From an uncultured bacterium (lineage in GTDB: Bacteria > JAAXHH01), in assembly GCA_913051705.1 (NCBI GenBank), contig CAJXCW010000005.1:1-50170 (forward strand): 50,170 nucleotides of DNA, given 5' to 3'. Position 1 is the first letter of the stretch. Each line of letters begins with the position of its first letter. The notes beneath the pieces were generated by a model. The model saw nothing but the letters and a program-made list of their open reading frames with translations, ran no database searches and was not told where the DNA came from. A program made the translations under genes and the position numbers. Shown here piece after piece: positions 8,283-15,700 of this stretch.

Positions 8283-9149
8283 TCAGCCAGGTTGCTCTTC
8301 TAAAAGTCGTGCGGGTATCCGGTCCCAGGGCGTCGGGGTCGCGTCGCCTGTATAGTTCGGCAGAAACGGTTCGATCATCGTCTGTTGATCTACCGGCAGA
8401 TCCTCCGGGGGCGGCACAAATAACCTGGCCTGATAGGCCGCCAGAAGCGGTTTCGACATAGATTCATAGCGTGGCATATACCACATCGTAATCACGGTTC
8501 GGCGCTGGTCGGTCCGATTGGCGTTGGCCGCATGCAACAGCCGGGCATCACCGATGACGAGGTCTCCGGCACGGACCGATACATCCACCTGTTCGGGATA
8601 GTTGGTATAGGCCGGTGAGGTGGACGGATCCTGATGCCGGACATCGCCGTCATGGCCGGTGCTCGTCACCAGGTGCAGAGGATGGGATGTATGGTGAGAG
8701 CGTGGGATGACACGCAAGCAACCGTTTTGAGGAGACGTATCCACCAGATAAAACATCAAAAACAACTGATGCGGAAGCGGTTCATAGCTGACAGGGTCGC
8801 CCCAGAACGGCCAGTCCTGATGCCAGTATGTCTGCGGGGTATGCGGCTCTTTCGAGATGATAAAAGCGCTCCAATAACGAGGATGGTCAAACCCCAGTTT
8901 GCGTAATGCTTCCAGGCTGGCACGCCAGGCAATCAATTCCTGAAAGGACGGGTCCTGAAAAGTCATGCCTACAATATTACCCTGATTGCCGCTCTCTGCT
9001 TTCTGTTCGTCGCTATACGCGTCAAGAATACAATCTGTCGCTACCCGTAAACGGCTGATCATGTCCTTACTCAACACCTGATTGAATACGACAAATCCCT
9101 TTTCCACCAGTTGCTCCAACAGGGGCTGCTGATCGTTTAAATTTGACAT
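8283..9149 (-). CDS. PhyH-family Fe(II)/2-oxoglutarate dioxygenase
   Basis: A second PhyH oxygenase, not closely similar to its neighbour in sequence but with the same architecture. Iron ligands H110 and D112 lie in YWHQDWPFWG and the distal H206 in LLHAANANRT, followed by Arg for the oxoglutarate carboxylate. The frame opens at a TTG at 9161, but that codon overlaps a strong GGAGGAC ribosome-binding site for the ATG at 9149, which I choose. 289 residues. It follows the DUF411 gene by 20 bp, suggesting one transcript. The substrate cannot be told from sequence. Confidence 0.9.
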   Translation of the reverse strand: MSNLNDQQPLLEQLVEKGFVVFNQVLSKDMISRLRVATDCILDAYSDEQKAESGNQGNIVGMTFQDPSFQELIAWRASLEALRKLGFDHPRYWSAFIISKEPHTPQTYWHQDWPFWGDPVSYEPLPHQLFLMFYLVDTSPQNGCLRVIPRSHHTSHPLHLVTSTGHDGDVRHQDPSTSPAYTNYPEQVDVSVRAGDLVIGDARLLHAANANRTDQRRTVITMWYMPRYESMSKPLLAAYQARLFVPPPEDLPVDQQTMIEPFLPNYTGDATPTPWDRIPARLLEEQPG

Positions 9150-9169
9150 GTTGTCCTCCAACCCGGGGC

Positions 9170-9607
9170 TTAGGGTTCGTGTGAGGCAAAGACGTTCACC
9201 TCGCCTTTACTATTGAAGGACAGGACGTCGTAGGCGACCGGGTTCGGGCCCGGCATCCCGGGTGATCCCTCCGGCATGCCGGGCAGGACCAAGCCGGAGA
9301 TTTCCGGTTGTTCTTTTAGAAGCCGTCTGATGTCCTTTGCGGGAATGTGACCTTCGACCACATAATCGCCCAAATACGCGGTATGACACGATGCGAGGTG
9401 GCTCGGCACACTGTCCCTGGTCGTATCCGGCAGATCGATCATTTGAATCGCAAAACCGTTTTTCTCCATGTGAGACATCCAGATATCACAACAGCCGCAA
9501 TAGGGGGTTTTGTATACCTCCATCGGCGTCTCTTGTGCTCCGAAAACAGTTAAAACGGTCCCCAGCCCCACGAGCGCCAGGCCTACGATGATTATGGAAA
9601 GGCGCAT
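9170..9607 (-). CDS. DUF411 metal-binding protein, exported
   Basis: Small periplasmic or membrane-anchored protein of the DUF411 family, often found with copper-handling genes. It has an N-terminal hydrophobic signal (residues about 4-23), then YKTPYCGCC with Cys37, Cys39 and Cys40, a nearby His46, SCHTAYLGDYVVEGHIPA, and a C-terminal PGMPEGSPGMP segment; all are family hallmarks. 145 residues, normal. The role in metal binding is inferred from the family. Here it heads a run with two iron-dependent dioxygenases rather than copper-efflux genes. Its upstream region (9608-9909) holds repeat sequence and presumably its promoter. Confidence 0.88.
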   Translation of the reverse strand: MRLSIIIVGLALVGLGTVLTVFGAQETPMEVYKTPYCGCCDIWMSHMEKNGFAIQMIDLPDTTRDSVPSHLASCHTAYLGDYVVEGHIPAKDIRRLLKEQPEISGLVLPGMPEGSPGMPGPNPVAYDVLSFNSKGEVNVFASHEP

Positions 9608-9727
9608 AAATTCCTCCTTTGCGCTTGGTACTTTGTGCTTGGTGGATGATATAGATCGTAATCATACTAATACAAATTAAGAGTTGAGAAGATGCACATA
9701 AATCATGTCGAAATATACTTGGTGATT

Positions 9728-9826
9728 TGTCATCTCGACCGACCAAAGGGAACGGAGATTTCTATTTCGAGTCCTCTCTGAGTAGATCTTTACGACTACG
9801 CCCTGCGGGTTTCGCTCAAGATGACA
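9728..9826. repeat. 99-bp element with imperfect 11-bp terminal inverted repeats
   Basis: The element starts TGTCATCTCGA (9728-9738) and ends TCAAGATGACA (9816-9826); these ends are inverted repeats with one mismatch. The interior has no open frame worth calling. The phrasing (TCATCTCGACC.. AACGGAGATTTCT.. TTCGCTCAAGATGACA) is like short non-coding repeats I know from several bacterial groups, which are spread through intergenic DNA. It occupies the middle of the 302-bp gene-free stretch 9608-9909. Only one copy is seen in this window, so repeat status rests on the inverted ends and on recall of similar sequence. Confidence 0.5.
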
Positions 9827-9909
9827 GGTCTTTCGTGCTATTTTGTCCGATTAGCCATTTGAGCTATCTGAATGTACCTTATTTTACAAAATACAAAATA
9901 CAAAATACA

Positions 9910-11001
9910 TTATTCATACACTCCCCGTAGTTTTTTACATCGATGCGGCCTGTCCAGGATATCCGTAGAATTCACGTACTGAGCCACGCCTCCTACATCC
10001 TGTGGCAGAGCCTTGACGGCTTTTGAGGATATCTGCGCGTAAAGTGCATCGACAAACCGGCTGGATTGGGGTACTCGATAGGGTCTGGTATGAAAATCGC
10101 TTATTTGCGGTTTGACCTGGTTCGTGACGGCCAGTTCGTTATGCATATGGGCCACCTGGAGATAGGGGATGGACAGATCGTTCTCACGTTCCCGCCAGTT
10201 TTTGGCACTGTGCACGGTATTGAAAATCGGCGTAAGTTGCTCCGCACATTTCAATTTTGAAAAGGCCGTACCGAACCATTTGGCATACGGCCAGTACTGT
10301 TTTTCCATGAGGAAACACAATCGCATCAGCTCAAGGATCAATCGGGCGGCAATCAGTCGTGATCCGAGGTCGTCGCCGACATCTCCGCAACGGGCCATGA
10401 ACGGCTCTTCCTGGTCGATTTTTCGCCACTGACAGGCCATCAGGTACAACCAGATTTCGTGCGGATACCAGGCGAGCGTATCCCGAGCTTGCCTTAGTTC
10501 ATTCAGGCCGTCGTGATATTTTTTACCTGAGGCAATCGTACGGAAAAATTGCGGCGCAATGAGTAACCAGTCGACAGCTTCCAGGCCGTCCAGAGGATGT
10601 AAACCGATATAATCTTCAAAAAAGCGGCGGACAGTGGTTACCTTGATCTGGTGCGAAACCGGTCCTGCCGCCACAAATTTAATGGTCCCGCCATCTATGC
10701 CGGGGTCTTCGAAATCGACAGGCAGATCATGAAACTCATGAGGCAACGAGTCGGTCATCACCGTCGCAATTTTCTGGCCTGATTGATCGCACGCCTCTTC
10801 TTCGAGAAACAGATCCAATTTCGATGGTCCCCAGTCATGGTCCATGGAATGCGGGGTATCGAATCCAAGGACATCAGACCCTCGATGCAGCTTGCCTGCC
10901 GCATGTTTCAGTCCTGGAAAATGTTCATCAAGGATAGGGTGGACCACTTCGTGATAAAACAGTTCCGACGCTTTCAGTCCGGGGATAAAATGGTCTTTCA
11001 T
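9910..11001 (-). CDS. DUF4037 (nucleotidyltransferase-like) protein
   Basis: DUF4037 proteins carry a nucleotidyltransferase-like N-terminal fold; their substrate is unknown. The recognisable block is FYHEVVHPILDEHFPGLKHA followed by GSDVLGFDTPHSMDHDWGP, in which the HDWGP element is typical. The rest is helical and includes a DTLAWYPHEIWLYLMACQW segment. The frame is open to 11079, but the ATG at 11001 has an AAGGA site at the right distance and the conserved sequence begins soon after, so I use 11001 (363 residues). It is divergent from an FMN-dependent oxidase gene across about 90 bp, which probably holds both promoters. Confidence 0.8.
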   Translation of the reverse strand: MKDHFIPGLKASELFYHEVVHPILDEHFPGLKHAAGKLHRGSDVLGFDTPHSMDHDWGPSKLDLFLEEEACDQSGQKIATVMTDSLPHEFHDLPVDFEDPGIDGGTIKFVAAGPVSHQIKVTTVRRFFEDYIGLHPLDGLEAVDWLLIAPQFFRTIASGKKYHDGLNELRQARDTLAWYPHEIWLYLMACQWRKIDQEEPFMARCGDVGDDLGSRLIAARLILELMRLCFLMEKQYWPYAKWFGTAFSKLKCAEQLTPIFNTVHSAKNWRERENDLSIPYLQVAHMHNELAVTNQVKPQISDFHTRPYRVPQSSRFVDALYAQISSKAVKALPQDVGGVAQYVNSTDILDRPHRCKKLRGVYE

Positions 11002-11091
11002 CGTGTTCCTTATGGATAGCACCCTTGACGACGACAGTACGTTTTGCTTTTTTATGGTCGTCAACAACCAATCGGTCATGGAGTCTAAAAT

Positions 11092-12237
11092 ATGGGTAAA
11101 AACACTTTAATAAAACGAATGCAACGCTTTCCATCAATCATTGATTTACAGAAGCGAGCGAAAAAAAGAATTCCGCATGTGGCCTGGGAGTACCTGGATT
11201 GCGGTACCGGGAATGAACGGGCGGTATCAAGAAACCTGGAAAAGATGGCCGAAGTGACGCTGGTGCCAAAGCTTTTAAAAGGGGATCTCAACCCTGATAT
11301 AACCACGACCTTATTCGGTCAGAGTTATGAGGCGCCTTTTGGCGTGGCGCCTGTGGGCCTGTCCGGTTTGATGTGGCCACGCTCGGAATGCATATTGGCT
11401 GAAACTGCGGCTAAATACAAGATCCCCTACAGTTTAAGCACCGTGGCGACGCAAACGCCGGAGACCATCGGACCCATTGCAGGTGATATGGGATGGTTTC
11501 AGCTTTATCCCCCTCGGGAGGTGGATATAAGAGGCGATTTACTGAAACGAGCCCATGATGCGGGGTTCAGGGTTCTGGTGGTCACGGCCGACGTCCCCAC
11601 GCCCAGCCGCCGGGAAAGGGCGCTACGTGCCGGCCTGGTCGTGCCGCTGCGTATTACGCCTGGTTTTGTTTACGAAGCGCTCATTCATCCTGTTTGGACC
11701 TATCATACCCTGAAATGCGGGTTACCCCGGTTGAGGACCATGGAAAAATACGCCGGTTCGAAAAAGATGAGGGACATCGCCAATTTTGTGGGACGAAAAA
11801 TAGGCGGCACTCTTTCCTGGGATTATCTGAAAGACTTGCGGGAGGCATGGCAGGGGCCGCTGGTTTTAAAGGGCGTACATCATCCAGACGATGCGGAACA
11901 GGCCATACAGATAGGTGTCGACGGTATCCAGGTGTCGAACCACGGCGCGCGCCAGTTCGATGGGACACCTGCCGCCATTGAATTACTACCTGCCGTTGTA
12001 CGTCAGGTGAACGGAAGAATCCCCATCTTATTTGACAGCGGCGTTCGATCGGGTCTTGATATCCTCCGGGCATTGGCGCTGGGCGCTGATTTTGTTTTAC
12101 TCGGCCGGCCTTTTATCTTCGGCGTGGCGGCCTTAGGTAAATACGGCGGGGATCATACGGTCGAAATTTTGACGACCGAGTTAAAAAACGCCATGATTCA
12201 ATTAGGCTGTGGAACCCTCGAAGAAATCAAGGCTTGA
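11092..12237 (+). CDS. FMN-dependent alpha-hydroxy-acid oxidase/dehydrogenase
   Basis: Member of the lactate/glycolate oxidase TIM-barrel family that oxidises 2-hydroxy acids with FMN. Visible landmarks are PHVAWEYLDCGTGNE near the N-terminus, APFGVAPVGLSGLMWP (FMN site), WFQLYPPREV, VVTADVPTPSRRER, a Lys in LVLKGVHHPDDAEQA, the catalytic His in SNHGARQFDG around residues 281-290, and DSGVRSGLDILRALALGA. The family usually reads SNHGGRQ, so this has a Gly-to-Ala change. 381 residues, normal. GGAG lies eight bases before the ATG. Substrate (lactate, glycolate, mandelate or other) cannot be told. Confidence 0.9.
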   Translation: MGKNTLIKRMQRFPSIIDLQKRAKKRIPHVAWEYLDCGTGNERAVSRNLEKMAEVTLVPKLLKGDLNPDITTTLFGQSYEAPFGVAPVGLSGLMWPRSECILAETAAKYKIPYSLSTVATQTPETIGPIAGDMGWFQLYPPREVDIRGDLLKRAHDAGFRVLVVTADVPTPSRRERALRAGLVVPLRITPGFVYEALIHPVWTYHTLKCGLPRLRTMEKYAGSKKMRDIANFVGRKIGGTLSWDYLKDLREAWQGPLVLKGVHHPDDAEQAIQIGVDGIQVSNHGARQFDGTPAAIELLPAVVRQVNGRIPILFDSGVRSGLDILRALALGADFVLLGRPFIFGVAALGKYGGDHTVEILTTELKNAMIQLGCGTLEEIKA

Positions 12238-12392
12238 GACGAGCAGCCCATCCGTCGATTGGTTCACCCCACAAAAGCCGCCGTTCACCATCCTGTTCCG
12301 TCGTTCACCCAAAACAGGCCCCCTGATGGGCAGCAGGACAACTTTTGAAGATACAAGGGAAAAAATTTACGCCGCGATGCACTAGGATTTAT

Positions 12393-12644
12393 TTAACTAT
12401 GGCTATTGGCAGAATACGTCTCACTGAGAATATCGTTTACGATCCGGCCTCCTATACTTTCTTGGAACCAATCGGCTTCAGTAAGCTCAATTATTCTCAT
12501 AAACATATGCATTTCTTTATCTGTAATTGGTATGCCATAGGCATTGTTGGGAGTTTGCTCAGATAGCGTTTTCCTCGAACGGTATATTGTCATGGTGGGG
12601 TTGCATATCCCGTAGCGTTTACATACAACTTTCTTTACATCCAT
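12393..12644 (-). CDS. Possible small hypothetical protein (83 aa)
   Basis: An 83-codon ATG-started frame in the 489-bp stretch between the hydroxy-acid oxidase and the large helicase. The product looks protein-like in its second half (ITDKEMHMFMRIIELTEADW), and a KRYGICNPTMTIYRSR segment vaguely recalls a helix-turn-helix. I do not recognise a family. The ribosome-binding site is weak. It could be a remnant of a larger gene. The rest of 12238-12726 shows nothing I can name. Confidence 0.35.
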   Translation of the reverse strand: MDVKKVVCKRYGICNPTMTIYRSRKTLSEQTPNNAYGIPITDKEMHMFMRIIELTEADWFQESIGGRIVNDILSETYSANSHS

Positions 12645-12726
12645 TATTCATGCAAATACCTGACGATAATCGCCTGATCTGCCAGGTCTGTTCCTGGCAG
12701 TGGTTCGAGATTTGCCTTGGCATCAC

Positions 12727-15700
12727 TCACGAATTAGTTGCCACTTCGATCATCCCATTCTCGCGCTGTTTAAACTTACCTGTTTTCAGATGATTCTGGA
12801 TAACTGACTTGATACGTCGTGCAGTGGGTTTATAGACCGCCTGAAATCCGAATAACCGTGCCGTTTGCCTAATCAAATCATCGATTTGAGTGGCAAATTG
12901 GGCTTGCAAAACCATGATTAAGGCAGCTGAAATTTCTTCTTTACAGATATGTTCGATCTTAGGAGAAGGATTCCCGGTACGTCGTCTAACTGCCGCTTTT
13001 GTACCTCCAGTAATCCATATAAAGGCACCTTGTTTTCTTATTAACCTATTTGATTGAGCATACTCTATAGCGGTTTTGACAGCCGATTTAATTCGCCCTG
13101 CTGCGCGTCCGAGCCCCCACGCAGTACGAAGGCGCCGGATGATTTCGTCAAAGTGAACCGGATACTCAACTTTAACAATATTCACTATGGCTTCTGCCAT
13201 TTTACTTGTCCATAGTTCATGCAGCTCACCTCGCTGCACAATACCGATATTGTGACACGTAGTGTATTCCGGAATTTGATCTTCAAGAGATAAAGTTTCC
13301 GGAGTTGACAGCGCTTCAGCCTCTACTTTGTTCCAAATTTCGGAAGGCTGCAGTGTAGAAACTATAATAGATTCTGACTTTTTTGTATTTGGAATTGGTG
13401 ATCTTGTTGTTTTGGAAGATTCAATAGCCCTGAGGAGCCGTATTCTGGTATCGGGCCGATTGCGATACCAGTCCGTAGACCAGATACGATGGATACGCCA
13501 TCCCAGGTTTTCCAGAATTTGATGCCTTAATCGGTCTCGATCCCGGGCTACAGGTGAGGAATAGTACATAGCACCATCACACTCAATACCTAAAATATAT
13601 CGTCCTGGGGCATCCGGATCGACAATTGCCAGATCAAGACGAAATCCAGCGCATCCAACCTGTTTGCGAACAATATGCCCCTGAGTGGTCAGGAAATCGT
13701 ATACGGCGTCTTCGAATGGGGCGTCAGTGTCCGCGCCTGATTCGGTAATGCTTCGTAGGTTACGGTTTTCAGCATAATCCAGAAAAATCTTCAGGGCACG
13801 TACACCGAAAGCGTCGGTATGTTCAGTCATTAGATCCTGAGCTCGAAAATTACTGAACACCACACATCTTTCTCGGGAACGTGTTATTAGTACATTAAGT
13901 CGTCTTTCTCCGCCTTCCATATTTAACGGTCCAAATTGTTTTTTCAATCGTCCACCCGTCTGATCAAATCCATACCCGACACTGATAAAAATGACATCGC
14001 GTTCATCCCCTTGAATGGTCTCAAGGTTCTTCACGAAAAAATGTTCATGTCGGTCTGTACTGAATAAATCCTCCATTTCAGGGTGTACACGAAGCATTCG
14101 TTCCTGTTCGTCCAGTATAGCCTGTTGTTGTTTCATGCTGAATGTACCGATACCAAGACTCTTCTCGGGGAATTCCCGGTAGTGTTCGAATGCTGCTCTG
14201 ATAACTGCTTTTGCTTCATCGCGATTTGTCGAAGATCGCCCCCGATCGTAGGTCGCTCCCGGTGTATGTTTGAGTTCCAGCCCAAGATATGATATCTTAT
14301 CAGCGGAGGATGGATATACGAGCATCTTATTGTCATAAAACTCCTGATTGCTGACGGCGATCAGAGATTCGTGACGACTACGGTAGTGCCAGTGTAGCAT
14401 CTTCGCAGGATAACTGCGTTTGCATTGATGCAGGATGCTTTCGACGTCCACAATGCGGGTTACGCCCATGTCATCCTCATCTTCTTCTTCACTGGTATCT
14501 TCCAGGAGGAGTTTATCAAAAAACGTTGTTGGTGGTAACTGGCGTGTATCACCCATAACGACCAATTGCTGTCCCCGCAGTAAAGCACCAAGCGCATCTT
14601 CCGGCCGAACCTGGCTGGCCTCATCGAAAATGATCACATCAAACGGTTTTAAAGAAGGATTTAAGAACTGAGCTACCGACAGTGGGCTCATCATCATACA
14701 CGGTTTTATCTTCTGGATCAATGTGCCAACATTTTTCATCAGTTGCCGGATGGACATAATACCACGTTTTCGATTGATCTGTCCTGAGAGAATACCTACT
14801 TCAGAGTCCTTCGATACACCTCCACTGATCTTGGGACGGATCTCGTACAGGGCATGTGCGATGCGTCGACGGTTCAATTGAATGATCTTTTCGTCTATCG
14901 CTTTAAAATTCAAGATGTTCTTTTCATGGACCTTACCCATAAAATTTCCGAGTTCAGGCCTTTGTGTAAAGGCTAATTTCAAAGCTGCTTCCGCTATGTT
15001 GCCTTCAAAAGTAGGGATTACTTCATCAGGAGTAAAGCGGCCTTCTTCGATAAGCGGAATCAGAGGTGCAGCATTTGTGCTGGTGGCGGTATCTTTAATT
15101 GAAATCCACTGGGCCCAGTCAAGGAGTTTATGTCTATTGTCCAGCCATTGCTGAATCAAACGTTTCCAATCGGTGAAAGAGACAAGGGGCGGTTTATGCG
15201 AAAAGGCGACTGTATGATCAAATTTGAGCCTTGTAGTGAGTGTTTTATAACATTCCGTGATTTGATTCAGTTGGGTTTGAACTGCCTGCACTGCGTCTGT
15301 GATATTTGTACGTTCGTCTTTCTGTTCTGCAATCTCTAATGCCTTGTCACTGAGATGCCCTTTACTCAACATGTTTCTGAATACTACGATCCATTCTCCG
15401 ATCTCCTGTAACCGCGAAGGGGCGCTGTACTCTGCCTGCCAATATGAACCGAACAAGGCTTTACCATTGTCATTATTCGCCTGGATTTCATCTATTAATT
15501 TGAGACCGGTTCTAATTTTTTCAGAATCAACCTCGAATTGTGATAACACGGAAGACGGACTGGATCGGTAGAAAGCCTCCAGTAACGGTTTTGATGTGGG
15601 TGGTCCAGTTCCCTGTTCCTCGATCATCCAATGTGACCATCGGGCAAGCCGGGTTATAGAATCCTTCCATGATCTGAGACGGCTTTCCCATTCACTGAAC

